Shown here: positions 14,113 through 22,769 of the stretch, piece after piece | Layout: each line of letters opens with the position of its first letter | Position numbering within the stretch: position 1 is the first letter of the stretch | DNA from: an uncultured Caryophanales bacterium | GTDB taxonomy: Bacteria; Bacillota_I; Bacilli_A; RFN20; CAG-288 | Assembly (NCBI GenBank): GCA_937896065.1 | Contig: CALBLI010000048.1 | Location: 1 to 34,772 of the forward strand | Length of the DNA: 34,772 bases | Direction: 5' to 3' | Program-made: the position numbers and the translations under genes | The notes under the pieces: generated by a model | Seen by the model: the letters and a program-made list of their open reading frames with translations, nothing else | What the model was told of the DNA's origin: nothing | The model's database searches: none

Positions 14113-16749
14113 ATGAAAAAGTTTAAAAAAATAAGTCTTATTTTTACCACATTCACTTTACTTTTTTCATCATGTAAAAAAAATAATAGTGATAATAATT
14201 CATCTTCAGATCCTCAAATTAATCTAAATGATGCATTACCTGATGTCAGTGTAAAAAAAGAAAGATTCACACCTATATCATATGATGAAGATTTAACTAA
14301 TTTAGATACTTCTCTTGGAAACAAGCAATCATCATCTATTATGGATGTTAATAAAGATTATGCTGTCAGAGTTGTATCAAAAGGTGCTTATTTATCAAAT
14401 AGTGATATTTCTTCTTATATTGAAGTTAAAGATCAATATGATAAAAACGTTTCATTTGATACTGCTTTATCATCATCAAATTCTCAAACAGCTTTTTTAA
14501 TAACCAGTAAAGAAGGATATATTGAAGGTGAGTGTTACTCAATCACCTTAAAAAATGAAGCTCCTTTATTTTTTGAAAACAAGGATGAAAGCATTAGAAG
14601 ACTTTCGTTTTCAATAAAAAAATCAGACACTAAAAATATAACTTATAAAAATGATTTTAAAAAGGCTGATTATTCTTCAATTATTGAAAATCATACTAAT
14701 TTAGATATCAATTATTTGATTACTTCTTCTAAATTAAATGAACAAATAGTCAAAGGCGATATTGTCTTATTTGAAGATACAAATGACCAAGACAACAATG
14801 TTTACATTAAATTTTTAAGTCAAGAAAATTATGATTCAGGTAAATATAAAATCAATTACACTGATCCAAGTGCTGAGGAAATATTTGAAGATTTGGAAAT
14901 TCATAAAGATTCATTGCAAATCAATATGGATGAAAACTTTAAATCTAGCAGTGATGAAGAAATTAAAAAGTCAATTCTAAATAGTGATTTCTTAAAAGAA
15001 TATGCTGCTGCAATTGCCTATTCATATAATTTAGGTGATGGCTGGATTGACTTTTGGAAAAGTGCTAAAGTCATCATCTCATTTTATACGTTAAATTTGG
15101 AGCTCAATGCTAAAATATCAGTAACTTTCACACATAAAGACAAAGGTTTTGTCATCATGGCTAATCTGTGCTTTGAATACTCTCGCAAAGTGACAGTCTC
15201 TGCTGATTGCAAGATTAAAAAATTTGCTGGTATTCCATATGGAGCATCAATTAGCTGTGCTAATGCTGTTGATGATTTAGTAAGTGTCAAACTTCAGGTT
15301 TATTTAGCTAAGTCTGGAGTTTCACCAAAGGTTGAAGAAAAAGAACCAAATGATTTAAATTGGGATGATGCTAAAAGCGCCGTAGCTAATCTTGATAAGA
15401 CTTTAGATACTGATGATAAAAAATCAGAAGCTATGAGTCAGCATATGGAAGGAGCAACTTTGATGGTTCTTTTAGGAACAATCAATATTCCTATTGCTGA
15501 GGTTTTAATGATTGATTTAGAAGTATATTTTTGTGCAACATTATCAGGTAGTGCTGGTCTTGCAATTGGTTATACTTGGAGTCAACATCAGGTTTGTTTA
15601 CAATACTCCAATTCATCAAATAGCGATTCTTCAGCTTCTTCTTCTCCTGAAATTTCAAAAGCCGCTAGTGTTGAAAGTACCTTCTTTGGAAAATTGAATA
15701 TTGATTTTTATCTCAAGTTTAGACTTTCTTTATATCTAGTTGGTCTTAAAAAATTGGTAAGGTTAACTGCTGATATTGATTTTGGAGTTTACTTGCAACT
15801 CACAGGTAGTGGCTCAATCAATTATAATATCACATCAAAAACTTTTAATTTAGAAGCTGGTGTGACTTTAGATATTGGCTTATTTATAAGGATCACTATC
15901 TCCATCATCTTATTTGATTATCATGCCTTCAACTATGATATATGTGAAATAAAAAGCTCTATGTTCAAATTAGGTTCTACTGATAGAATTGAAGAACTAG
16001 CCTCTGATATTAAAGTTGAACTTCATAAAAATGAAACTAAAATTGATGATACTAATTTGCTTACCTTCAATGTCTTTGATTCAAATTCATTTAAGCATAC
16101 TATCAAAAAATATTCGTATAAAGCAAATAGAATTTATGTATCTGGATTTTTAGTAAATTCAAAAAGTGAACCCTTCTTTTCATCAATTGTACCAGGTGAT
16201 GATAAATTAAAAATTGAAGATGGCAAAATCATTGTTAATTCATCACTCAACGAATTTGATTCTTCAATTATTGTATCAATCAAGTCACTTTCTTCTTCAC
16301 CTGATAATAAAATAACAATCCCCGTCCACTATGTTAAAGAAGGCGTACATTATGTCACATTTGATGGAAGCGATAAAACTGCATATGTTGAAGGTGAAAT
16401 AGTCAAATTTAAAATTCCTGAAGCTAAAGATGGATACCGTTTTAAAGGTTATTCAATCGATGGAGTCAATATTATTGATACATCAACTTACAAAATGGGT
16501 AAAACTGATATTGATTTTAAATCTATCTATGTTTCAAATCAAAAATTTAAAGTCACTTATTATGATGGCTTTAACAATAAAGTTGGTGAAGAAGAAGTTT
16601 TAAACGAAACTGCTGCTAAAGGATTAGATCCTAAAGTCAGAGATAAAAATATGGCTGGTTATATCTTCATCGGATATGATGTTGATTTAAATTCAGTAAC
16701 TAAAGATATTGAAGCTCATGCCTTATATGTTAAAGTGGAGGCTAAATAA
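14113..16749 (+). CDS. Large surface lipoprotein with C-terminal InlB-type repeats
   Basis: 878 residues. Lipoprotein signal MKKFKKISLIFTTFTLLFSSC, then an Asn/Ser-rich linker. The middle (about 290-620) is beta-rich with long amphipathic strands and a Ser-rich loop (SNSSNSDSSASSSPEIS). Two InlB/Listeria-Bacteroides-type repeats close the protein: VHYVTFDGSDKTAYVEGEIV...GYRFKGYSIDG and KVTYYDGFNNKVGEEEVLNE...GYIFIGYDVD. No catalytic motif is recognised. It is expected to be anchored to the outer face of the membrane, perhaps in adhesion or binding. Gene 16751 follows directly with its ribosome binding site in this gene's last codons, so they form one operon. Confidence 0.85.
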   Translation: MKKFKKISLIFTTFTLLFSSCKKNNSDNNSSSDPQINLNDALPDVSVKKERFTPISYDEDLTNLDTSLGNKQSSSIMDVNKDYAVRVVSKGAYLSNSDISSYIEVKDQYDKNVSFDTALSSSNSQTAFLITSKEGYIEGECYSITLKNEAPLFFENKDESIRRLSFSIKKSDTKNITYKNDFKKADYSSIIENHTNLDINYLITSSKLNEQIVKGDIVLFEDTNDQDNNVYIKFLSQENYDSGKYKINYTDPSAEEIFEDLEIHKDSLQINMDENFKSSSDEEIKKSILNSDFLKEYAAAIAYSYNLGDGWIDFWKSAKVIISFYTLNLELNAKISVTFTHKDKGFVIMANLCFEYSRKVTVSADCKIKKFAGIPYGASISCANAVDDLVSVKLQVYLAKSGVSPKVEEKEPNDLNWDDAKSAVANLDKTLDTDDKKSEAMSQHMEGATLMVLLGTINIPIAEVLMIDLEVYFCATLSGSAGLAIGYTWSQHQVCLQYSNSSNSDSSASSSPEISKAASVESTFFGKLNIDFYLKFRLSLYLVGLKKLVRLTADIDFGVYLQLTGSGSINYNITSKTFNLEAGVTLDIGLFIRITISIILFDYHAFNYDICEIKSSMFKLGSTDRIEELASDIKVELHKNETKIDDTNLLTFNVFDSNSFKHTIKKYSYKANRIYVSGFLVNSKSEPFFSSIVPGDDKLKIEDGKIIVNSSLNEFDSSIIVSIKSLSSSPDNKITIPVHYVKEGVHYVTFDGSDKTAYVEGEIVKFKIPEAKDGYRFKGYSIDGVNIIDTSTYKMGKTDIDFKSIYVSNQKFKVTYYDGFNNKVGEEEVLNETAAKGLDPKVRDKNMAGYIFIGYDVDLNSVTKDIEAHALYVKVEAK

Positions 16750-16750
16750 A

Positions 16751-18112
16751 ATGAAAAAGAAATTATTTAAAGCATTTTTGATAGCTGCACTTCTTTTATC
16801 AACTAACAGCTGTAAAAAAGATGGATCTTCCACTTCATCTTCAACTTTAATTTTTGATGAAAATACATTCGGTAAAAATGATGGTATCACTAAGATTGAA
16901 GTCTTAAACGTTCCTTCATCTCCTATTGAAATTGGAAGATTTAAGGAAGCTGGTATCGCTCTTGAAATCACTTATGTAAATTATCAAGTTGAAAAATATC
17001 TTCTCGATGAAACCTTTTTTAAAGGTGAAGCAATATCACTTATTTCAACACCAGGTAAAAAACACATCACATTATTGTTTAAAGACAATCGCATATCTTT
17101 TGACGTTGAAATGATAGAGCCTAAAACACCAGTTTATTTCACTGTCACTTTCTTAGACCGCGATAATAATCAATTATCTAAAGATGTTGTCCCATATTTA
17201 GGAACTGCTAAATATAATGGTCACCAATTAGATGATTATATTGAAAATGATTACAAATATTCCTTTTCTTCTTGGTCTAGTTCACTTGAAAATATACATT
17301 GTGATTTAGAAGTAAAACCCATCTATGAAAAAAGGCATATTGTCTACGAAAAAGATTACACTTCTTATTATCCTTATATTCCATTAGCTTCAAGGTATCA
17401 ATTTGCTCCCGACGATCATATCTTATTATATCTTGGAAGAATGAGTTATTTTCCACTTTCAATCTCAGATATTTATACTCATGATGATGAGTTAGGTAAG
17501 GAAATTGAGCTTACTTATGATGGTTCTAAATCTATTAAGAATACATTCTTACCTTATTTTAGAGAAGCTATAAGCAAAGCTTATTTTTATAACAAAGGTG
17601 ATATCTACAATGGAACTTTAGAAGGTGAAGAAAACCTTTATTTTAAAGAAGATAGTTTCACCATGAATGATGAATTTGCATATACTAGTAATTCTAATAG
17701 TCCTAAATTCATCAAAAATTTAAGTGCACCTAATTATACGGGGACAACTAGATATGATGGAAGTGTATCGACATTTATGCCTCTTGATGAATTCAAAGTA
17801 AAACTTGCTGATAAATATCATGAGACAACTGTTAAAGATTACATCTATCCTAATGATCAAAAAGGGTTCTATCGAATGCTTATGACCTGTTCTATTGATG
17901 CATATATGGATATCAATGCTACTAAGATAAGTAGCACATCATATAAAATCAATTCCGTAAAATTTGGTTTCTTCCCTGTTTGGGATTCGATAAATTATAT
18001 TAAAGAATTTTCTAAAACTATTTCTTTTAATGATGAAGCCATCGTTCCATTTGAAATAACTTCAAATGATATGTATGAATCTCTTAAGAATGGATTCAGT
18101 AAAAATATATAA
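16751..18112 (+). CDS. Lipoprotein with Ig-like domain and one InlB-type repeat
   Basis: 453 residues, started at the ATG at 16751 because GGAGG lies 10 nt upstream and the sequence from there is a lipoprotein signal (MKKKLFKAFLIAALLLSTNSC); the lipobox TNSC is atypical. Residues about 40-120 resemble a bacterial Ig-like domain (GITKIEVLNVPSSPIEIGRF...HITLLFKDNRISFDVEM). Residues about 130-190 form an InlB-like repeat (FTVTFLDRDNNQLSKDVVPY...FSSWSS). The rest is not recognised. It is coupled to the 878-residue lipoprotein upstream and ends before the terminator at 18127-18160, so the two probably act together at the cell surface. Confidence 0.82.
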   Translation: MKKKLFKAFLIAALLLSTNSCKKDGSSTSSSTLIFDENTFGKNDGITKIEVLNVPSSPIEIGRFKEAGIALEITYVNYQVEKYLLDETFFKGEAISLISTPGKKHITLLFKDNRISFDVEMIEPKTPVYFTVTFLDRDNNQLSKDVVPYLGTAKYNGHQLDDYIENDYKYSFSSWSSSLENIHCDLEVKPIYEKRHIVYEKDYTSYYPYIPLASRYQFAPDDHILLYLGRMSYFPLSISDIYTHDDELGKEIELTYDGSKSIKNTFLPYFREAISKAYFYNKGDIYNGTLEGEENLYFKEDSFTMNDEFAYTSNSNSPKFIKNLSAPNYTGTTRYDGSVSTFMPLDEFKVKLADKYHETTVKDYIYPNDQKGFYRMLMTCSIDAYMDINATKISSTSYKINSVKFGFFPVWDSINYIKEFSKTISFNDEAIVPFEITSNDMYESLKNGFSKNI

Positions 18113-18126
18113 ATTACATACAGATT

Positions 18127-18160
18127 AAAAAAAGAGGATGATTAAATCATCCCCTTTTTT
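18127..18160 (+). terminator. Terminator after the lipoprotein operon, bidirectional
   Basis: Stem GGATGA/TCATCC (18136-18141, 18147-18152), extended by G-C and A/T pairs with one A-C mismatch, flanked by A7 and T6. It lies between convergent genes and can serve both strands. Confidence 0.85.
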
Positions 18161-18186
18161 ATTTAATATATAAATATAATTGATTA

Positions 18187-18654
18187 CTATTCACCAAAAT
18201 GTTTTAATGCACTACCTTTATATTCAATAGTATATTCTTTACCTGTTGGATCAACTTCAAAACATGGGAAGACATTAAGAAGTTCATTCTCTTTTGATTC
18301 AATCTGAGCTGTTTCAGTTGAGGTGTCAACATAATATGATGATTTACCATCGCTATTTGAAATCATTTTCCAAGTTAGTGCAAAGAAAACAGGTTTATAT
18401 TCTTTATCTCCAATTTTTAAATTGAGTTCAGATGTTGGAATTATAACTGCTTTTCCAGTGTGATTTCTAGCAAGAAAAACCATCTTATAAACATATGTAT
18501 CATCAGTCGATGTTTTTTCAATTTCTTCAACAAGTTTTCCATCATTATATTTATTAATATATAAGTCAAATGTAGTTGTGTTATCAGTTTCACCGCATGA
18601 GAATAATGAGAAAGATGCTAATAAAATAGTTGAAAGTTTAAAAATATTTTTCAT
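18187..18654 (-). CDS. Small lipoprotein of unknown function
   Basis: 155 residues from the ATG at 18654, chosen because AAGGAG lies about 9 nt upstream and the residues after it form a lipoprotein signal (MKNIFKLSTILLASFSLFSC, lipobox LFSC). The mature part is a single beta-rich domain (VYKMVFLARNHTGKAVIIPTSELNLKIGDKEYKPVFFALTW). It is similar in size and pattern to the lipoprotein at 11102-11638, so a DUF4352-like fold and paralogy are possible but unproven. It has its own promoter (18680-18708) and converges on the shared terminator. Confidence 0.78.
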   Translation of the reverse strand: MKNIFKLSTILLASFSLFSCGETDNTTTFDLYINKYNDGKLVEEIEKTSTDDTYVYKMVFLARNHTGKAVIIPTSELNLKIGDKEYKPVFFALTWKMISNSDGKSSYYVDTSTETAQIESKENELLNVFPCFEVDPTGKEYTIEYKGSALKHFGE

Positions 18655-18679
18655 AAGAATTCTCCTTATTTTTTTAATT

Positions 18680-18708
18680 ATTATAACGCTTATAGCTTTT
18701 TTGTACAA
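18680..18708 (-). promoter_or_regulatory. Promoter of the small lipoprotein gene
   Basis: TTGTAC (18708-18703), 17-nt spacer, TATAAT (18685-18680) on the minus strand. Confidence 0.78.
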
Positions 18709-18746
18709 CTAAATTTAATTATTTTTTAAATTATCAGCGAATATTG

Positions 18747-18774
18747 TTGATTATTAATTTTATTGAATTATAAT
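18747..18774 (+). promoter_or_regulatory. Promoter of the AbrB-ABC operon
   Basis: TTGATT (18747-18752), 16-nt spacer, TATAAT (18769-18774), 21 nt before the AbrB start. It is divergent from the promoter at 18680-18708. Confidence 0.72.
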
Positions 18775-18795
18775 AGTAAGAAAAGTAGGAGAAGT

Positions 18796-18993
18796 ATGAA
18801 AAATAATAAAATTGTTTCAATCGCTGTTGTAAACAGCAAAGGTCAAATAGTAATTCCAATAAATATTAGGCAATTATTTGATATTAATCCTGGTGATTCA
18901 CTTGTGCTTCTGGCTGATAAAAATAAAGGCATCGCTATTATTAAAAGCGATGTCATCACTGATTTAGCTGAAAAAGGTAACAATGATGAATAA
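18796..18993 (+). CDS. AbrB/SpoVT-type DNA-binding protein
   Basis: 65 residues from the ATG at 18796, which follows AGGAGA closely; a longer upstream start would cross the promoter. The swapped-hairpin AbrB domain is plain: VNSKGQIVIPINIRQLFDINPGDSLVLLADKNKGIAIIK (about 11-50). Proteins of this class bind DNA as dimers and often regulate their own operon. The stop overlaps the start of the ABC ATPase gene, so it is probably the regulator of that transporter. Confidence 0.9.
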   Translation: MKNNKIVSIAVVNSKGQIVIPINIRQLFDINPGDSLVLLADKNKGIAIIKSDVITDLAEKGNNDE

Positions 18994-19855
18994 TGACTAT
19001 ATTCTTGAAGTTAAACATTTAACTAAGATTTATCCTTCATTTAAATTAAATGATATCTCATTCAATTTCAAAAGAAATAAAATTATGGGCTTTATTGGAA
19101 GAAATGGGGCAGGTAAAACAACAACCATGAAAGCCATCTATAATCTTATTAAAATTGATGGCGGTGAAATTTTATATTGTGGTGAAAATATTTTAGAAAA
19201 TGAAGAAAAAAATAAAAATGAAATCGGTCTTCTTTTTGGTGGACTCTCTTTCTATTTAAATAAAAAAGTTAAGGCTATTACTGATGTCACTAAAAGATTT
19301 TATAAAGAATTTGATTATGATTTATATCAAAGATGGATTTCTTTTTTTGATATTGATGAAAACAAGAAAATTAAAGAATTATCAAATGGTATGCGTGTTA
19401 AATATAATCTAGCCATTGCCTTATCTCATAATGCCAAAATCTTACTTCTTGATGAGCCAACATCAGGTCTTGATCCAATAAGCAGAGATGAGATACTTGA
19501 TTGTTTCAATCAAATATCTTCTAAAGAAAATGTAACTATTCTTTTCTCTACTCATGTGATATCCGATTTAGATAAAATCGCAGATGATATTACTTATATT
19601 AAAGAAGGTAAAATAATATATACTGGTGATATTTTTAGTTTTAAAAATGATTATTTAAAAGTGATTGGTCAAAATATTGATGAGAATTTAAAAGAAAAGG
19701 TAGGTCATTACCGAAAAAAATTTGATACCTTTGAAGGTATTATTAAAAAAAGTGATGCTCAGCTATTTTTAAATTATAAACTTGAAGAAGCAACACTTGA
19801 AGATATCATGTTATTTATTGAAAGAGGTCATGAAGATGAAAAATTTATTATATAA
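18983..19855 (+). CDS. ABC transporter ATP-binding protein
   Basis: 290 residues. Walker A GRNGAGKT (39-46), signature LSNGM (133-137), Walker B LLLDEPTSGLDP (154-165), and the His-switch segment FSTHVISDLDKIADDI. The C-terminal about 75 residues resemble those of antibiotic or lantibiotic-type exporters (YtrB/BcrA-like). Starts at 18983 or 18986 are equivalent; AAAAGG lies just upstream inside the AbrB gene. It supplies ATP hydrolysis for the permease encoded next. The signature reads LSNG instead of LSGG, which is common in this subgroup. Confidence 0.95.
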   Translation: MMNNDYILEVKHLTKIYPSFKLNDISFNFKRNKIMGFIGRNGAGKTTTMKAIYNLIKIDGGEILYCGENILENEEKNKNEIGLLFGGLSFYLNKKVKAITDVTKRFYKEFDYDLYQRWISFFDIDENKKIKELSNGMRVKYNLAIALSHNAKILLLDEPTSGLDPISRDEILDCFNQISSKENVTILFSTHVISDLDKIADDITYIKEGKIIYTGDIFSFKNDYLKVIGQNIDENLKEKVGHYRKKFDTFEGIIKKSDAQLFLNYKLEEATLEDIMLFIERGHEDEKFII

Positions 19856-20486
19856 AGAATTTAAACTATCCACTAATGTTCAAACTATCATTTTTACAAT
19901 TCTAGCTTGCCTTGTAATCATTCCATCTTGGCCATCTTTAATTTCGTTCATGTATCCACTCATTGCTATTATCACCATCTTTCCTATAAGTAGTGCAAAT
20001 CAGGACCCTTTATATACTTCTTTTCTTCCTATAAAGAAGAAAGACATCGTCAAAGCAAGGATTTTATATATTATGTGTATTGAAATCATCGCTATATTGA
20101 TTTCTATCCCTTTTGCATTAATAAGAAAATATTTACTTAGTTCAATTATCTTAAATGATTTAGGCATCAACTTAGCTTTATATGGAATAGTATTATTTAT
20201 CTATACTATCTTCAATCTTATTCTTATCCCTTGGGTATATAAAAAGATTGATAAAACAGCTTTACCTACGACTATTTCAACTATTATAATTATGTTTTTA
20301 ATAGTCCTAATAATGATGGTTTTTATTCTTATTCCTCAAGCAGCTTTTTTTATAAATGATTACTCTACTTTGCCATCACTTTTAACTCAAATTTCAGTTC
20401 TTACTCTCGGGATTTTATTATTTATATCAAGTTATTTTTTAATTTATAAATTAGCTGGAAATAACTTTTTAAAGACTGATTTATAA
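19836..20486 (+). CDS. ABC-2 type permease
   Basis: 216 residues from the ATG at 19836, chosen because AGAGG lies 8 nt upstream. Six hydrophobic segments can be seen: TIIFTILACLVIIPSW, FMYPLIAIITIFPIS, IMCIEIIAILISIPFAL, LALYGIVLFIYTIFNLILI, TIIIMFLIVLIMMVFIL and LTLGILLFISSYFLIY. Only a short QDPLYTSFLPIKKKDIVKAR loop, typical of small ABC-2 permeases (ABC2_membrane_5-like), lies between segments 2 and 3. It overlaps the ATPase gene by 20 nt. The pair probably exports a peptide or drug, or senses envelope stress; the substrate is not known. Confidence 0.85.
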   Translation: MKNLLYKEFKLSTNVQTIIFTILACLVIIPSWPSLISFMYPLIAIITIFPISSANQDPLYTSFLPIKKKDIVKARILYIMCIEIIAILISIPFALIRKYLLSSIILNDLGINLALYGIVLFIYTIFNLILIPWVYKKIDKTALPTTISTIIIMFLIVLIMMVFILIPQAAFFINDYSTLPSLLTQISVLTLGILLFISSYFLIYKLAGNNFLKTDL

Positions 20487-20849
20487 AGAGTTTTTCTTTC
20501 AACAAACAACAAGCTTTCGAATTTGTATGTCACTTGTTACAATTATGTTTTTATCATCAAAATAAATAGTCGAATTAAGCCTTTCACTATCTTTTATTTT
20601 AGTGTTATTATTTGTGCAAGGAAAACTGGCATCACTATTTATCAATAGCTATTTTTAAAAAAATATTTGAATAAGATAAATCATAGTTGTTTGATTTATC
20701 TAAAATATTAAAAATGACCTGATACTAAGTATCAGGTCTACACATATGTACAAAGGAGAGTACTTATATATCTGCTATATCTATAGAAAGGAGGGTAACT
20801 AAGATATTAAGATATATATCTTCAAAAAAATATGAAAAAAATATAGGAG
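20487..20849. other. Intergenic region: tRNA operon trailer with two anti-Shine-Dalgarno-like motifs
   Basis: No gene is seen on either strand. Read on the minus strand, the trailer after tRNA-Leu contains T-rich runs, a 16-nt palindrome GAAGATATATATCTTC (reading on the plus strand from about 20808), CCTCCTTTCTA (20794-20784) and a second CTCCTTT (20758-20752), and then the terminator at 20708-20738. CCTCCTTTCTA is the same string as the 3' end of Bacilli 16S rRNA as I recall it. Read on the plus strand the two motifs would be AAAGGAG ribosome binding sites, but no ATG follows either. 20487-20700 shows nothing else notable. Confidence 0.55.
20708..20738 (-). terminator. Terminator of the five-tRNA operon
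   Basis: 9-bp stem GACCTGATA/TATCAGGTC with loop CTTAG as read on the minus strand (20716-20738), followed by ATTTTTAATA. Confidence 0.82.
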
Positions 20850-20937
20850 TGGTGCCCAGAGCCGGAATCGAACCGGCACAGATTATTAGTCTACAGGATT
20901 TTAAGTCCTGCGCGTCTACCGATTTCGCCACCTGGGC
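20850..20937 (-). tRNA. tRNA-Leu (anticodon TAA)
   Basis: 88 nt with a long variable arm. Acceptor GCCCAGG/TCTGGGC, anticodon stem CAGGA/TCCTG around CTTAAAA (anticodon TAA, reads UUA), T-arm GCCGG-TTCGATT-CCGGC, discriminator A and encoded CCA. Last gene of the operon. Confidence 0.97.
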
Positions 20938-20943
20938 AAATAG

Positions 20944-21019
20944 TGGTGACTCGCAGGGGATTCGAACCCCTGACCCCTTGATTAAAAGTCAAGTGCTCTA
21001 CCGACTGAGCTAGCGAGTC
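20944..21019 (-). tRNA. tRNA-Lys (anticodon TTT)
   Basis: 76 nt. Acceptor GACTCGC/GCGAGTC, anticodon stem CTTGA/TCAAG around CTTTTAA (TTT), T-arm AGGGG-TTCGAAT-CCCCT, encoded CCA. Six nt separate it from tRNA-Leu. Confidence 0.97.
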
Positions 21020-21030
21020 ATCTATTTAGT

Positions 21031-21106
21031 TGGCTGGGGTAAGTGGACTCGAACCACTGCATGACAGAGTCAAAGTCTGTTGCCTTACCAGCTTGGCTAT
21101 ACCCCA
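21031..21106 (-). tRNA. tRNA-Gln (anticodon TTG)
   Basis: 76 nt. Begins TGGGGTA, as is typical of tRNA-Gln, pairing with TACCCCA; anticodon stem ACAGA/TCTGT around CTTTGAC (TTG); discriminator G and encoded CCA. Confidence 0.97.
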
Positions 21107-21111
21107 ATAAG

Positions 21112-21195
21112 TGGTGGGCAAGGGTGGATTCGGACCACCGAAGGTTTCCCAGCAGATTTACAGTCTGTCGCGTTTGACCACTTCGCTACTTACCC
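21112..21195 (-). tRNA. tRNA-Tyr (anticodon GTA)
   Basis: 84 nt with the long class II variable arm of bacterial tRNA-Tyr. Acceptor GGGTAAG/CTTGCCC (one T-G pair), anticodon loop CTGTAAA (GTA), T-loop TCCGAAT instead of TTCGAAT, encoded CCA. Confidence 0.96.
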
Positions 21196-21211
21196 AAATA
21201 ATTGCTTATGA

Positions 21212-21288
21212 TGGTGGATGCTGAGGGGTTCGAACCCCCGACCTCCGCCGTGTAAAGGCGATGCTCTGACCAGCTGAGCTAAGCATCC
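21212..21288 (-). tRNA. tRNA-Val (anticodon TAC)
   Basis: 77 nt. Acceptor GGATGCT/AGCATCC, anticodon stem CGCC/GGCG around TTTACAC (TAC), T-arm GGGGG-TTCGAAC-CCCT, encoded CCA. First gene of the operon, about 12 nt after the predicted +1. Confidence 0.97.
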
Positions 21289-21307
21289 CTAATTTCCAAG
21301 CCGAATT

Positions 21308-21336
21308 ATTGTAACAAACTAGAAGTGATTATGCAA
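21308..21336 (-). promoter_or_regulatory. Promoter of the tRNA operon
   Basis: TTGCAT (21336-21331), exact 17-nt spacer, TACAAT (21313-21308). The predicted start is near 21301. Confidence 0.8.
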
Positions 21337-21371
21337 TAAATTTTTTAAACAATTTGTGCAAAATCACTTCT
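21321..21371. repeat. Inverted repeat between pgi and the tRNA operon
   Basis: AGAAGTGATT (21321-21330) pairs with AATCACTTCT (21362-21371), with an inner TGCA/TGCA. It may be the pgi terminator (no T-run follows), and its promoter-proximal arm covers the spacer of the tRNA promoter. Confidence 0.55.
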
Positions 21372-21382
21372 AATTCAATATT

Positions 21383-22666
21383 TTATTTCTTTTCAGGTTT
21401 ACCTAAGAGCTTAAACATATTTTTCTTATAAATTTCAACACCTGGTTGATTGAAAGGATTTACACCAATAAGATATGCACCAAAAGCTGTTGATCTAAAG
21501 AAGAAATAGACAAGATTTCCTAAATTATATGGATCCATCTTATCAATCTTTATTACATTACAAGGTGTATGACCATTTGAATGAGCATCTAAAGTTGCTC
21601 GATATGCTTTATCATTGACATATGATAATTTTTTACCTTGTAAATAATTCAAATTATCTAAATCTTTTTCATCACTTGGTATGACAACATCTTGTAATGG
21701 GCTGTCACATTCAATGATAGTCTCAAATAAAGTTGGTGTTCCTTCTTGAACAAATTGTCCGATTGAATGCAAATCAGTTGTGAAGATAGCAGATGAACAG
21801 AATAAGCCTTTATCTTCCTTTCCTTCAGATTCATCAATTAGTTGTTTTAACCACTCTTGGAAGAATCTTTCTTGTGGTTCATATGTTATAAACAATTCAG
21901 TATGATAATGTTGTTGACTAGCTAAAGCTTCTCTAGTAGCAGCATATTTATAACTTGGATTTTCAAGAGATGGAACTGAATATTCTTTTTCACCATCTTT
22001 AATTCCACGAATGAATTCTTTAATATCAATACCAGCTACTGCAATTGGAAGAAGACCAACAGGTGTGATGACTGAGAATCTTCCACCAATATCATCAGGA
22101 ATAACAAATGTTTTATATCCTAATTGATCAGCTTCACTTCTTAAAGCACCTCTTTTCTTATCAGTTGTTGCAATAACAGCATCTTTTAAATAATTGACAC
22201 CAAATTTTTTAATCATCAGATCTTTGACAAGTCTAAATGCAACAGCTGGTTCAGTTGTGGTTCCTGACTTTGATATAACATTGACTGCAAACTTTTTATT
22301 TTCTAAATGTTTTAAAACTTGTGCAGTATAAGTAGAGGATAGAGTATTACCCAAGAAGATTATTTCAAATTTATCTTCAGGATATAATCCTTCTAATGCT
22401 TCAATAATTGCTCTAGCTCCTAAATATGATCCACCGATTCCAATAACAACTAAAGCATCATAATTTTCACGAATTTTTTTAGCGGTTGAAACAATATCAT
22501 CAATCTCTTCAACAGTCAATTTGCTTGCATAATCAGTCCAACCTAGAAAATCATTTCCAGCACCAGTTTTATTATCGATCATTGAAGCTATTTCACTAGC
22601 TTTACTATTTGCTTTAGAAAAGTCTAATTTATCAAAGACATTCCCATAAGTTTTTAAAGTCACCAT
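21383..22666 (-). CDS. pgi: Glucose-6-phosphate isomerase
   Basis: 427 residues, close to the short Firmicutes form (about 450). Family segments: VVIGIGGSYLGARAIIE, NVISKSGTTTEPAVAFR, DDIGGRFSVITPVGLLPIAVAG, and the C-terminal AYLIGVNPFNQPGVE. It interconverts glucose-6-phosphate and fructose-6-phosphate in glycolysis. I choose the ATG at 22666 because GGAGG lies about 7 nt before it; an upstream TTG would read through the ribosome binding site. It is a single gene. A TATAAT box lies about 40 nt upstream. Confidence 0.97.
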   Translation of the reverse strand: MVTLKTYGNVFDKLDFSKANSKASEIASMIDNKTGAGNDFLGWTDYASKLTVEEIDDIVSTAKKIRENYDALVVIGIGGSYLGARAIIEALEGLYPEDKFEIIFLGNTLSSTYTAQVLKHLENKKFAVNVISKSGTTTEPAVAFRLVKDLMIKKFGVNYLKDAVIATTDKKRGALRSEADQLGYKTFVIPDDIGGRFSVITPVGLLPIAVAGIDIKEFIRGIKDGEKEYSVPSLENPSYKYAATREALASQQHYHTELFITYEPQERFFQEWLKQLIDESEGKEDKGLFCSSAIFTTDLHSIGQFVQEGTPTLFETIIECDSPLQDVVIPSDEKDLDNLNYLQGKKLSYVNDKAYRATLDAHSNGHTPCNVIKIDKMDPYNLGNLVYFFFRSTAFGAYLIGVNPFNQPGVEIYKKNMFKLLGKPEKK

Positions 22667-22769
22667 ACTGACTACCTCCAAAATCTTGAGATTATATTAT
22701 ATATCAAAATTTAATAAATGATTGTATAGTTTATTATTTAATGTTTTAAAATAATTAAACATTAATTCA

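Noticed and set aside
15084..15290. Minus-strand frame inside the 878-residue lipoprotein gene
   Set aside because: Antisense shadow without its own signals.
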